This document shows positions 1 through 8,941 of a DNA stretch of 64,000 nt, in pieces (positions within the stretch are counted from its first letter, which is position 1; every line of letters begins with the position of its first letter). The notes beneath the pieces are model-generated. The model had not been told where the DNA came from. It was given only the letters and a program-made list of their open reading frames with translations, and ran no database searches. The position numbers were made by a program, and so were the translations under genes. The stretch is taken from the NCBI RefSeq assembly GCF_029338555.1, contig NZ_CP119989.1, positions 1,860,001-1,924,000 on the forward strand, written 5' to 3'. The stretch is from Halobaculum marinum. Lineage in GTDB: Archaea; Halobacteriota; Halobacteria; Halobacteriales; Haloferacaceae.

Positions 1-812
1 TCGTGGCCCTCCTCCAGCATGTACTTCATCTGCTTGCGGTACGCGAGCATGATCGGAATCGCGGGCGTCGAGTGGGTCTGGCCCTTCCGGTCGTAATAGT
101 CGAGCGCGCGCTGGAAGCCGCCGTACCACGAGGCCGAGTCTTTCGACAACTCGCGCTCGTACGCCTCGGGACTGACGACGCAGACGGCGAGCCCCGGCGG
201 CATGGCGAACGCCTTCTGGGTGGAGTTGAAGATGACGTCGATGCCGTGGGCGTCGATGTCGACGTAGTCGCCCCCCAGCGACGACACCGCGTCGACGACG
301 AAGTACGTGTCCGGGTACTCGGCGACCACGTCGCCGATAGCCTCGACCGGATTGCGCACGCCCGTCGAGGACTCGTTCATCGCGACGCCGACCACGTCGT
401 AGTCGGCGTCGCTCTCCTCCAGCGTCGCGCGCACGTCCTCGGGTTTGACGGCCTTCCCCCAGTCGTACTCGAGGCGGTCGACGTTCTTGCCGAGGCGCTC
501 GCCGACGTTCGCGAACCGTTCGCTGAAGCTGCCGTTCGTCGCGACGAGCATGTCCTCGTCGACGAGGTTCAGCGTCGCCGCCTCCCAGAACTCCGTCCCG
601 GAGGCCGTGAGGATCATCACCTCGTGGTCGGTGCCGAGGAACTCCTTCGTGTCCTCGACGATGGTCGTGTAGAGGTCGGTCATCCGGTCCATCCGGTGGC
701 CGAACATCGGCTGGGCCATCTCCTGGATCACGTCCTCGCGGACCTCGGTCGGCCCTGGGATGTACAGCGTCTTGTCGGGGTACTCGCCCGTGTATTCTCG
801 TTTCTCAGTCAC
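1..812 (-). CDS. Class V aminotransferase (serine/alanine--glyoxylate aminotransferase type), 3' part cut off by window edge
   Basis: Read on the minus strand from a GTG at 812, the first residues are VTEKREYTGEYPDKTLYIPGP. This is the start of the PLP fold type I alanine-glyoxylate / serine-pyruvate aminotransferase family, with the typical PGPTEV opening, a SGTEFWEAA stretch and the PLP lysine region NSTQKAF. About 270 residues are in the window; the C-terminal end lies off the left edge. The family moves an amino group between serine or alanine and glyoxylate or pyruvate in the cytosol. It is the first of several genes here that could handle glyoxylate, but the exact substrate cannot be read from sequence. 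The start is chosen by the family N-terminus. Confidence 0.9.
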   Translation of the reverse strand, partial: MTEKREYTGEYPDKTLYIPGPTEVREDVIQEMAQPMFGHRMDRMTDLYTTIVEDTKEFLGTDHEVMILTASGTEFWEAATLNLVDEDMLVATNGSFSERFANVGERLGKNVDRLEYDWGKAVKPEDVRATLEESDADYDVVGVAMNESSTGVRNPVEAIGDVVAEYPDTYFVVDAVSSLGGDYVDIDAHGIDVIFNSTQKAFAMPPGLAVCVVSPEAYERELSKDSASWYGGFQRALDYYDRKGQTHSTPAIPIMLAYRKQMKYMLEEGH

Positions 813-970
813 GAAACCCACCTGTGTGGCCCGTACTCCGGGACGGCGCGGCATGGGGTTTGTGATTCGCCCAACCCAGCGGTGTCGTCGTGGCCGACGG
901 TTGCGGCGCACCGGTCGGCAGTCGCGTCACACCTGTCGGCTGTGACGGCGACCGGCCGACGAAGTGAGTC

Positions 971-1732
971 TCACTCGCGCGTCTCCTCACTCGACGAGAG
1001 GCCGTGGACGACGAACACGACGCTCCGGTCGGAGAGTCTCACGAGGCTGGTCCGTGCCTCCACTTCGCCCGTGTCGGTCGTGAGCACCGCACACCCAGTC
1101 CAGGTCCACCCGTCCTCGGCGACCGGGAAGGCGTCGACACGGAGGTGCCGGACGGACTCGGCCGTGAAGATGTCGGTCCACTCCCTGCCGACCAGCGAGG
1201 CCCGGTCTGTCGTGACCGCCGAGGAGAGCGCCTGGTTCGCGTACGCGATGGTTCCGTCGCCGTCCACGACGAGGGTCGGGTCTCGACCCAGGTCGAGTGC
1301 CGTGCGGAACTGTCCGACACGCCGTTCGAGACGAGCGCGGGCGACGAGGGCGCGGAGACGGCGCTCGAACAGTCTGATCTGCGGGCTGTCGGCGGTGCCC
1401 GAGTGAAACTCGGTGCCGTCGGCGTCGAAGAGTGCGTCATCGACCTCAGAGAGATCCGGCGAGACGGTGAACAGCACCGGCAGGGTCGGGTCGCGCTGGC
1501 GGACCGCCTCGAACACGGTCGTCTCGGCGGTCGTCTGCAGGTCGACTGGGCAGACGACGGCGGCGGCGTCGCCGAGACGGTCGAGTGCGGTCGCCGGGTC
1601 GGTGTCGAGGATCATCCGGAGGTCGTCACTGCCGTCGAACGCCGTCCCGAGCGCGTCGAGGTACGCCGGGTCGTCGTGTACACAGACGACAGTGATCGGC
1701 TGGTCGACCGACTGGAGAGACGCCGCTCGCAT
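971..1732 (-). CDS. Pseudo-receiver plus PAS domain protein
   Basis: This 253-residue soluble protein has a response-regulator-like first half (about residues 12-90: VVCVHDDPAYL at the acidic pocket, then AAVVCPVDL where the phospho-acceptor strand should be). A PAS domain follows (about 115-235: DPTLVVDGDGTIAYANQAL). No histidine kinase, HTH or effector domain is attached, so it is likely an input or relay protein. The phosphorylation site is not canonical: Cys-Pro stands where an Asp is usual, with an Asp two residues on. It lies close to a HalOD1 protein and a large PAS/GAF/HTH regulator, which suggests a local signalling group. The ligand is unknown. Start is the first ATG of the frame. 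Confidence 0.7.
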   Translation of the reverse strand: MRAASLQSVDQPITVVCVHDDPAYLDALGTAFDGSDDLRMILDTDPATALDRLGDAAAVVCPVDLQTTAETTVFEAVRQRDPTLPVLFTVSPDLSEVDDALFDADGTEFHSGTADSPQIRLFERRLRALVARARLERRVGQFRTALDLGRDPTLVVDGDGTIAYANQALSSAVTTDRASLVGREWTDIFTAESVRHLRVDAFPVAEDGWTWTGCAVLTTDTGEVEARTSLVRLSDRSVVFVVHGLSSSEETRE

Positions 1733-1827
1733 CGGTCAACGCGAGTTGGCGTGCGTCGGTCGGTCGAGCGACCACCCCGCGGGGGACCGTCCGACCGGAT
1801 TCCCTCGGTCGGGGGTCGGTGTCGGCC

Positions 1828-1980
1828 TCACGCGATCACCGTCTGCGTGAGGGTGGACCGGATCCACGCGTCGTCGTTGTCGGGGTCGGCGATGGTCGCG
1901 ATGGTCGTCCGTCCGACCGTCTGTTCTTCGTAGGTCTCTCGGTAGCGCTTCGCCGGTGGGTTGGGGCTGTCGGTGTTCAT
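1828..1980 (-). CDS. Small haloarchaeal protein (DUF7331-like), 50 aa
   Basis: A 50-residue reading frame starts at ATG 1980 and ends at TGA 1828. It has the middle motif RYRETYEEQ and the ending DDAWIRSTLTQTVIA. This layout (Pro/Asp-rich head, RYR, then an AWI/VxST tail) matches short haloarchaeal proteins grouped as DUF7331; I assign it by pattern only. A TATA-like element (gataatcg read on minus, 2004-2011) sits 24-31 nt upstream, inside the end of the HalOD1 gene, so it probably has its own leaderless transcript. Function is unknown. Proteins of this size often accompany HalOD1 genes in haloarchaea. Confidence 0.65.
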   Translation of the reverse strand: MNTDSPNPPAKRYRETYEEQTVGRTTIATIADPDNDDAWIRSTLTQTVIA

Positions 1981-2005
1981 CGTGGGTCGTGAGAAGTGTC
2001 GATTA

Positions 2006-2260
2006 TCAGTCGGCCGCCTCGGTCGGTTGGACCTCGACGGTGCCGTCGGTCAGCGAGATGAGACAGTTCGCGTACGTGAACGTCACCTCGACGCTGCACT
2101 CGGGGGGGCTGTCGGCCAGCGAGTCGAGTGCATCCGGGTCCACGACCGTCGCCAGCGGGGGCTTCAGCGTGCTCGGATCGCTGTCAAGCGCGTCCGCGAC
2201 GGCTTCCACGATTCGCAACGAAGTCGGTTGAGCGCCTCGTGGGGGGTGGTGCTTGTTCAT
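2006..2260 (-). CDS. HalOD1 output domain protein
   Basis: An 84-residue stand-alone HalOD1 (haloarchaeal output domain 1). The domain fills residues 14-80: SLRIVEAVADALDSDPSTL, a central PPLATVVDPDAL and the closing VEVTFTYANCLISLTDGTVEV. HalOD1 is found as a single protein or fused to receiver/PAS modules in haloarchaea and is thought to be an output or interaction domain; its biochemical role is not established. It lies head-to-head with the large PAS/GAF/HTH regulator and next to a DUF7331-like peptide. A TATA-like box (2305-2313) sits about 45 nt upstream. Confidence 0.88.
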   Translation of the reverse strand: MNKHHPPRGAQPTSLRIVEAVADALDSDPSTLKPPLATVVDPDALDSLADSPPECSVEVTFTYANCLISLTDGTVEVQPTEAAD

Positions 2261-2304
2261 CTACAGTCCACGGAAGGCGAACGACGACCTTCTGGGTAGC
2301 CTAG

Positions 2305-2313
2305 ATGTATATC
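2305..2313 (-). promoter_or_regulatory. TATA-like box for the HalOD1 gene
   Basis: The minus-strand reading gatatacat lies 45-53 nt before the ATG at 2260. An AT-rich 9-mer stands out in this GC-rich background. A transcript starting about 25 nt downstream would have a leader of about 20 nt. A second AT-rich site on the plus strand (tatgtgtatag, 2336-2346) could serve the divergent regulator at 2495. Confidence 0.45.
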
Positions 2314-2494
2314 GACGGAGTGCGAATGAGGACGGTATGTGTATAGTGTCACGCCGGTCCGACGGACGGGAATCGGTGGACGCGAGCGCGACCGCCACCG
2401 AGGGTGCCCGTAGCCGACGACTCGGGTCTGCGGGGGCGCGACGGTCTCGGCGCGCGACCGACGTCCCCCCCACTCCTCCGCCTGGAGCGGGCCG

Positions 2495-5400
2495 ATGACG
2501 GTGGTGATCGGATCGGACGCCCTCGCCACGCTGACCGACAAGGTGCGGCGCGCTGCCGACGGCGAGTCGGTCGAGTTCGCAGTCGACCGCGACGACGAGT
2601 TCGGTGAGTTGTGCGCGGCGGTCGAGGAACTGAGCGCGACCGTCACCGCGCGCGACCGCGAGGCGGCGACCGCGGATCGCTACCGCCAGCGGTTCGACGA
2701 GGTGGTGGCCGACGACACCACGAGCGACGACGACAAGGTGGCGACGGTCGTGTCGCTCGCGGCGGACCTGTTCAGGGTGGAACACGCCTTCGTGGCGACC
2801 TTCGACGAGGCGACCGACACCTACCAGGTGACGACCACCGTCGGTGACGAGTTCCGGGAAACCGACACCGTGACCGGCGTGGTCGACACGCTGTGTCGCG
2901 AGACGGCTCGGACCCACGACGCCGTCTACGGCGTCGCGGATCTGGACGCGAGCGACCACGAGGACGACGACGCGGCACCCCCGGTGGGCTGTTTCTTGGG
3001 GGCCGAACTCCGCGTCGACCGAGCGCCGTACGGTGTCGTCTGTTTCGTCGGCTCTGAACCGCGCGCGGCCCCGTTCCCACCCGTCCAGACGGAGTTCGCC
3101 GACCTCGTCAGCAGGTGGATCGGCCAAGTGTTCGAGCGGCGGGCGAACACGTCGTCGCTGCGACTCGCGAGCAAGACGATGGAGGCCGCGCCGGTCGGCG
3201 TCACCATCCTCGACCCGGCGGGCGACGACTACCCAATCACCGCGGCGAACGAGGCGTTCGAGTCCATCTCCGGCTACACGGAAGTGGAGAGTGTCGGCCA
3301 ACCGTGGCAGTTCCTCCACGGGGCTGGCACCGACGAGGACGCCGTCGCGGCTCTCCAGTGGGCGCTCGACGAACGGGACCCGGCGTCGGTCGAACTCCGC
3401 ACCTACCGGAAGGACGGCACGCCGTTCTGGAACCGGGTGAGCGTCGCGCCCGTCTTCGACGAGGAGGGTGCGGTGGCCCACTTCGTGCTGTTCCAAGAGG
3501 ACGTGACCGACCGGTCCGAACAGGAGCGGCAGACCGCCGCGCTCGTCGAGAACACCATCCACCCGATCTACATCAAAGACCTCGACGGGACCTACACGTT
3601 CGTGAACGAGGCGGCTGCGGCCTACTTCGGACTCGACCCGGTCGACGTCCTCGGGAAACGTGACGAGGAACTGTTCGAACCCGGCGCCATCGAGGACGTC
3701 CAGCGGGGCGACGCGGAGGTGCTCCGCACCGGCACGCCCATCACCTTGGAGACGACGACGATGATCGACGGTCGCGAGCACGTCTTCGCCGACAACAAGT
3801 TCCCGTACCTCGACAGGGACGGCTCAGTCGTCGGCGTCATGGGGATCAGTCAGGACATCACCGAGCGCAAGCGGAGCGAGCGCACCCTCGAACGAACCAA
3901 GCACCTGCTCCAACAGGCCGAGCGTCTCGCGAATCTCGGCGGCTGGGAACTCGAGGTCGGCGAGGGAGACACCCCCACCCTCCACTGGACCGAGGAGGTG
4001 TACCGCATCCACGACCTGCCGACCGACGCCGAGGTGGACGTGGACGACGCCATCGCCTTCTACCACCCAGACGACCGGGAGCGCGTCAGCGAGGGAGTCG
4101 AACGGGCGCTGGCCGGCGGCGACCAGTACAACGTCGAGGCCCGGTTGATAACCGCGAGTGGACGCCAGAAGTGGGTGCGCGCAATCGGCGACCCCGTCTT
4201 CGAGGACGACGCCGTCGTCGCCGTTCGCGGGTCCGTCCAGGACATCACCGAGCAGAAAGAGCGCGCGCTGGAACTCGAGCGGACCAGGGACCTCCTCGAC
4301 CAGGCCGGCCGGATGGCGAACTTCGGCGGCTGGGAACTCGACGTGACCACGGAGCCGCCGTCGCTGACGTGGACGGAGTCGCTCACGGACCTCCACGGAT
4401 TCTCTCCCGATGCCGACATCGACCTGGACACGGTGCTCGACCTGTACTACCCCGACGACAAGGGCGCAATCCAGGACAAGATCCGGACCGCAGTCGAGAC
4501 CGGCACGGGCTTCGATATCGTGGCGCGCGGGCGCACCGGCGACGACACGTTCGGGTGGATACACGGAATCGGGGAACCGATCGTCGAGGACGACGATATC
4601 GTGGGCATCCGCGGTGCGGTGCAGGACATCACCGAGCAGAAGGAGCGCGAACTCGCGTTGGCGTCGCTCCACGACTCGACGCGCGCGCTCCTCCACGCGG
4701 AGGAACCGGAGGCGGCGGCGAGACTGATCGTTGACGCCGCGGAGGACACCCTCGACGTCTCCGTGTTCTGCATCTTCCTGTACGACGATGAGGTGAACGC
4801 CCTCCGACCGGTGGCCCACTCCGAGGCGTTCAGGGAGTACTGCGACATCGAGCCTGCGCCCGTCGGTCCCGAGACCGACTCGCTGCTGTGGCGGTCGTTC
4901 GTCACGGACAGTCTCACCGTCATCGACGATGTCGAGTCGGCGGGCGCGCCGTTCGTCGCCCCCATCGAGAATGGCCTCGTGGTGCCGATTGGCGAGTACG
5001 GCGCATTCGTCGCCGTCGACCAGCAGAAGGTCATCGACGACGACACCCGACAGCTGGTCGAGACGCTCGTGGCGACGGCGGAGGAGGCGTTCGCCCGCAT
5101 CGACAGCGAGACGGAACTCCGCGAGCGCGACGAGCGACTCAACGAGCAGAACGAACAGCTGCGCCGACAGATACGGATCAACGAGACGATCCGGTCGGTC
5201 CACCGCTCGCTCGTGGACGCGACGAACCGCGAGGGGTTGGAGTCGACCGTCTGCGAGCGACTCGCCAGCGGCGAGGACATCGAGTTCGCGTGGATTGGTG
5301 GGGTGGAGGGGGCTTCCGGAACGGTGGCGCCCAGAGTGTGGGCGGGTGACGACAGAGGGTACCTCGACAGCGTCTCGTTCGACGAGGTGTCGGGCGAGCG

Positions 5401-6352
5401 TGAACCCGCCGTCGAGGCAGCTGCGACGGGGGCGCCCGCCGTCGTGTCGAACGTCGCCAGCGACATCCAGACGGCGCCCTGGCGACGGGCGGCGCTCGCC
5501 GCGAACGTCCAGTCGGTGCTCGCCGTCCCGCTGGCGTTCGACGAGTACAGCTACGGGGTGCTCGCCGTCTACGCGAGCGCACCGCGGACGTTCGGCGACC
5601 TCGAACAGCGAGTGTTCGCCGAACTCGGAGAGAGCATCGCCAACGCCATCGCGAGCACCTCGACGCGGCAGGCGCTCCAGGCCGACCGGGCCGTGTCGCT
5701 CACCTTGCGCCTGGAGGGGACGGGCGACCTGCTCACCACCATCGCCCGCGACGCCGGCTGTACGGTGACGTACATCGGCCTGTCGACGAGTCACGAGGAG
5801 ACGGCGCGGCTGTTCGTGCGGACGAGCGGCGTCCCGAGATCCGTCGTCGAGGACACGCTGGGCTCGCTCCACGCCGTCGAGGCGTACCGCCACGTCAGCG
5901 AGAGCGAGGAGGGCGACGTGTTCGAGGTGGACTCCCGCGGCACCTCCCTGGTGACGAAACTGGTCCGCCACGGGGGCCACCCGAGTTCGATCCGGGCCGA
6001 CGCGGACGGACTCACGGTCGAGGTCGACCTCCCGGTGTCGACGGACGTGCGGACGTTCGTGGAGATGCTCGGCGAGGAGTACGACGTCGAACTCCGCAGT
6101 CGCCGCGAGCACGACCGCGCGATCCAGACCAGACAGGGCGTCGTCGAGACGATTCTGGGTGACCTCACGGACCGCCAGTTGGAGGTGCTCCGGACCGCCT
6201 ACTACGCGGGCTTCTTCAACTGGCCTCGCGACACGACGGGCGAGGGCATCGCCTCGACGCTCGGCGTCTCTCAGCCAACGGTCAACCGCCACCTCCGCGT
6301 CGCCGAGCGGCGGGTGATGAGCCACCTGTTCGACCCGGGCGCGGAGACGTAA
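2495..6352 (+). CDS. Multi-sensor PAS/GAF transcription regulator with Bat-type HTH
   Basis: A 1285-residue soluble one-component regulator. Residues 8-60 look like a HAMP-style helical linker without membrane segments. Then come GAF (about 80-205), four PAS domains (225-340, 347-456, 475-587, 605-713; each ends in a DVT/DIT-E/D-R/Q signature), two more GAFs (725-868 and 905-1055), a bacterioopsin-activator-like domain (1065-1200) and the HTH_10 DNA-binding domain (1220-1275: LTDRQLEVLRTAYYAGFFNWPR, then GIASTLGVSQPTVNRHLR). Bat-family proteins activate genes in response to light, redox or oxygen. PAS1 resembles a LOV domain but lacks the photoactive cysteine (Trp271). No kinase module is present. 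The start is the only ATG/GTG available in frame and has a GGAG about 10 nt upstream. Target genes are unknown; the adjacent HalOD1 cluster is a candidate. Confidence 0.92.
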   Translation: MTVVIGSDALATLTDKVRRAADGESVEFAVDRDDEFGELCAAVEELSATVTARDREAATADRYRQRFDEVVADDTTSDDDKVATVVSLAADLFRVEHAFVATFDEATDTYQVTTTVGDEFRETDTVTGVVDTLCRETARTHDAVYGVADLDASDHEDDDAAPPVGCFLGAELRVDRAPYGVVCFVGSEPRAAPFPPVQTEFADLVSRWIGQVFERRANTSSLRLASKTMEAAPVGVTILDPAGDDYPITAANEAFESISGYTEVESVGQPWQFLHGAGTDEDAVAALQWALDERDPASVELRTYRKDGTPFWNRVSVAPVFDEEGAVAHFVLFQEDVTDRSEQERQTAALVENTIHPIYIKDLDGTYTFVNEAAAAYFGLDPVDVLGKRDEELFEPGAIEDVQRGDAEVLRTGTPITLETTTMIDGREHVFADNKFPYLDRDGSVVGVMGISQDITERKRSERTLERTKHLLQQAERLANLGGWELEVGEGDTPTLHWTEEVYRIHDLPTDAEVDVDDAIAFYHPDDRERVSEGVERALAGGDQYNVEARLITASGRQKWVRAIGDPVFEDDAVVAVRGSVQDITEQKERALELERTRDLLDQAGRMANFGGWELDVTTEPPSLTWTESLTDLHGFSPDADIDLDTVLDLYYPDDKGAIQDKIRTAVETGTGFDIVARGRTGDDTFGWIHGIGEPIVEDDDIVGIRGAVQDITEQKERELALASLHDSTRALLHAEEPEAAARLIVDAAEDTLDVSVFCIFLYDDEVNALRPVAHSEAFREYCDIEPAPVGPETDSLLWRSFVTDSLTVIDDVESAGAPFVAPIENGLVVPIGEYGAFVAVDQQKVIDDDTRQLVETLVATAEEAFARIDSETELRERDERLNEQNEQLRRQIRINETIRSVHRSLVDATNREGLESTVCERLASGEDIEFAWIGGVEGASGTVAPRVWAGDDRGYLDSVSFDEVSGEREPAVEAAATGAPAVVSNVASDIQTAPWRRAALAANVQSVLAVPLAFDEYSYGVLAVYASAPRTFGDLEQRVFAELGESIANAIASTSTRQALQADRAVSLTLRLEGTGDLLTTIARDAGCTVTYIGLSTSHEETARLFVRTSGVPRSVVEDTLGSLHAVEAYRHVSESEEGDVFEVDSRGTSLVTKLVRHGGHPSSIRADADGLTVEVDLPVSTDVRTFVEMLGEEYDVELRSRREHDRAIQTRQGVVETILGDLTDRQLEVLRTAYYAGFFNWPRDTTGEGIASTLGVSQPTVNRHLRVAERRVMSHLFDPGAET

Positions 6353-6410
6353 GGCGTCGGCGCCGTCTCCCCCGTCGTCTCCGTCGTCTCCGTCGTCGCA
6401 CGTCGTCCGG

Positions 6411-7430
6411 TCACTCCGCGTCGTCGGGCGCGCCCCCGTCGACCGTGACTGACTCGGCGGGCCACCGCGGCGTGTGGGGCTGTCGGCCGTCGACTGCGCC
6501 GAGGCGGAACAGGTGCTGGGGGCGGCCGTCGAGGTCGAGCAGTTCCCGAAGTCGCTCGCGGTCGTCGGGGCGTTCGAGGATCTGACTCATCGGGTGGACG
6601 GCGAGCCCCGCCGCGCTCGCCGCGAGCGCCATCCGCTGAAACGCCCGGCCCGTGGCGACCTGCGTGGGGCGCTCGTCGTCGCCCGTCGAGAGCACCGCCA
6701 CCACCGGTGCCGACTCGATCAGCGCCGAGTTGCGGCGTGCCTCACGACCGCCGAGGTTCAACTGGGTGACTGCGGCCCGTCCAATGCGCGCGGCGAGCCA
6801 CGAATCGCCGAGTGCACCCATCCCGATCCACCGACCGAGTTCCCGTCTGTAGGCCGGGGACGTCATCTGCGCCCGGTCCGCGTTCGCCTGGAGTTCTGCG
6901 AGCGAACGCTTGGGCCGTTCTTCGCGAACGATCCGGACGGCGACGTCGAACTCCGCGGCCTCGGCACGGAGATTCTCGAGGACTGGGGTCGGGACCGGTG
7001 TCCACTGGAACGGCCGATGGTCGGTGTAGCGCTCGGTGATCTGGTCGAAGAGATCCGCGTCGAGTGGAGGGTTGCCTCCCGGTCCGATCTCGACACGCGC
7101 GACGACCGCGCCCTCCGCGGGCGTCACGGCCCGACAGCCGAGTCCGAACCGTCGGGCGGCGATCCGGAGCGTCTCGACGGCACAGCCGAGGCTCAGGTGA
7201 AACTCCCGCCGGTCCGGGTCGGCCTCGCGGAGCCACCGGTCGTCGACGCCCCGGACGGTGACCGTGCCGCAGTCGTCCACGCCGAACGACCACGGCTGGG
7301 CGTTGTGGCTCGACGGCGCGAGCACCGCGTACCGCAGCAGGAACCGTACCTGCTCCTCGACCGTCCCCTCTGCCGGGAAGTCGGCCGCGTCGACGTCCCA
7401 CACGTCGGTCGTCAGGTCAGCGGGGTCCAT
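6411..7430 (-). CDS. Acg-type FMN-dependent nitroreductase family protein
   Basis: This 339-residue protein belongs to the Acg subgroup of the nitroreductase superfamily. It has the N-terminal LRYAVLAPSSHNAQPWSF signature (FMN and substrate pocket), a duplicated nitroreductase-like fold (about 30-170 and 175-325) and the C-terminal GRAFQRMALAASAAGLAVHPMSQ helix. Family members bind FMN; in mycobacteria Acg appears to sequester flavin rather than catalyse classical reductions, so an enzymatic role is uncertain. It is convergent with the large regulator upstream and divergent from cystathionine gamma-synthase. A TATA-like gataacctg lies about 30 nt before its ATG. Confidence 0.85.
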   Translation of the reverse strand: MDPADLTTDVWDVDAADFPAEGTVEEQVRFLLRYAVLAPSSHNAQPWSFGVDDCGTVTVRGVDDRWLREADPDRREFHLSLGCAVETLRIAARRFGLGCRAVTPAEGAVVARVEIGPGGNPPLDADLFDQITERYTDHRPFQWTPVPTPVLENLRAEAAEFDVAVRIVREERPKRSLAELQANADRAQMTSPAYRRELGRWIGMGALGDSWLAARIGRAAVTQLNLGGREARRNSALIESAPVVAVLSTGDDERPTQVATGRAFQRMALAASAAGLAVHPMSQILERPDDRERLRELLDLDGRPQHLFRLGAVDGRQPHTPRWPAESVTVDGGAPDDAE

Positions 7431-7576
7431 GCCGGGTGTTCAGCGACGCGCCGAATCAGGTTATCCACGGTTCTACCGACAGTGGAAGACGCCGGACGAC
7501 GCGCGCCCACGTCGTGGCTCACCCATCGCACGCGACAATGGCAAGAATCACACCGACCGGTACCCTCGGGCTGGGT

Positions 7577-8749
7577 ATGAGCGACGACGACGAGCGCGAG
7601 TTCCGCATCGAGACGGACGCCATCCACGCCGGCCAACAGCCCGACACCGAGACGGGGGCGTTGATGACGCCCATCTACGCCAACTCCACGTACAAGCAGG
7701 ACGCCCCCGGCGACCACCGCGGCTACGAGTACAGCCGCACCGGGAACCCGACGCGGACGGACCTGGAGGCGAACCTCGCGGCGCTGGAGGGCGGCGAGTT
7801 CGGCCGCGCGTTCGCCTCGGGGATGGGCGCGATCAACACCGTGCTCAACCTCCTCGAAGCCGGCGACCACGTCGTCACCGGCGACGACGTGTACGGCGGC
7901 ACCCACCGCATCTTCACGCAGGTGTACGAGGACTACGACCTGGAGTTCGACTTCGTCGACACGACCGACCACGACGCCGTCCGCGACGCGATGCGCGAGG
8001 AGACCGCGTTGCTGTGGGTCGAGACGCCGACCAACCCCCTGATGCGCGTCAACGATATCGACGCGCTCGCCGACGTCGCGCACGAGTACGACGCGCTGTG
8101 CGCCGTCGACAACACGTTCGCGACGCCGTACCTCCAGCGCCCCCTGGAGCACGGCGCCGACATCGTGAGCCACTCGCTGACGAAGTACCTCGGCGGCCAC
8201 TCCGACGTGGTCGGCGGCGCCCTCGTCGTCGACGACGAGGAGTTGGACGAGCGCATCGGGTTCTACCAGAACTCGGTGGGCGCGACGCCGGGCCCGTTCG
8301 ACTGCTTCCTCGTCCTCCGCGGCACGAAGACGCTCCCGGTGCGGATGGACCGCCACTGCGACAACGCCCGCGACCTCGCGGCGTGGCTCGACGACCACGA
8401 CGCCGTCGACCGCGTGTACTACCCCGGCCTCGACAGCCACCCGCAACACGACCTGGCGAGCGAGCAGATGGACGACTTCGGCGGGATGCTGTCGTTCGAG
8501 TTCGACGGCACCCTCGAACAGGCGAGTACGGTCGTCGAGGAGACCGAGGTGTTCACGCTCGCGGAGTCGCTCGGCGGCGTCGAGAGCCTCATCGAACAGC
8601 CCGCAGCGATGACCCACGCGGCCATCCCGAAGGCGGAGCGCGAGGCCGCCGGCCTCACCGACGGCCTGATCCGCGTCTCCGTCGGCGTCGAGCACATCGA
8701 CGACATGAAGGCGGACCTGCAGGCGGCGTTCGACGCGGCGCTGGAGTAG
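7577..8749 (+). CDS. Cystathionine gamma-synthase / trans-sulfuration PLP enzyme
   Basis: A 390-residue Cys/Met-metabolism PLP enzyme. Seen: the N-terminal TDAIHAGQQPD, the YxYSRTGNPT substrate-loop motif, the LLWVETPTNPLMRVND block, the PLP lysine in SHSLTKYLGGHSD (Lys203) and the C-terminal SLGGVESLIEQPAAMTHA and IRVSVGVEHIDD. It acts in the cytosol making cystathionine from an activated homoserine and cysteine, or the related sulfhydrylase/lyase reactions; family members are hard to separate by sequence. ATG 7577 aligns with the family N-terminus; an upstream in-frame ATG at 7538 would add 13 residues. The next gene, asd, feeds the same homoserine branch. Confidence 0.88.
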   Translation: MSDDDEREFRIETDAIHAGQQPDTETGALMTPIYANSTYKQDAPGDHRGYEYSRTGNPTRTDLEANLAALEGGEFGRAFASGMGAINTVLNLLEAGDHVVTGDDVYGGTHRIFTQVYEDYDLEFDFVDTTDHDAVRDAMREETALLWVETPTNPLMRVNDIDALADVAHEYDALCAVDNTFATPYLQRPLEHGADIVSHSLTKYLGGHSDVVGGALVVDDEELDERIGFYQNSVGATPGPFDCFLVLRGTKTLPVRMDRHCDNARDLAAWLDDHDAVDRVYYPGLDSHPQHDLASEQMDDFGGMLSFEFDGTLEQASTVVEETEVFTLAESLGGVESLIEQPAAMTHAAIPKAEREAAGLTDGLIRVSVGVEHIDDMKADLQAAFDAALE

Positions 8750-8941
8750 TCCCCGGACGCGCGCGGTCGGCGCACTGTCGGCCAGGGAACCGCGCCGCGA
8801 CGATCCGTCACCGAAGACGGGTGGACACCGACGGACTCTCGCCGGATCGGCGTCGCCCCCGAAGAACCGCGGATACGGCAATGCTCGCCGGGCTCTCCCG
8901 GATCCGAAGCGTCTTATCCGAGTGTGACACAGCGACACACA

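Noticed and set aside
3824-6325. 833-residue minus-strand frame opposite the PAS/GAF regulator
   Set aside because: It is Arg/Asp/Val-rich without domain signatures and lies entirely opposite a protein with clear PAS, GAF and HTH domains; long shadow frames are normal at this GC content.
6353-6410. cgtcgtctc-type short repeats between two convergent genes as a regulatory element
   Set aside because: Three imperfect 9-mers are short and simple, and such CG-rich triplet repeats are frequent by chance in this genome.
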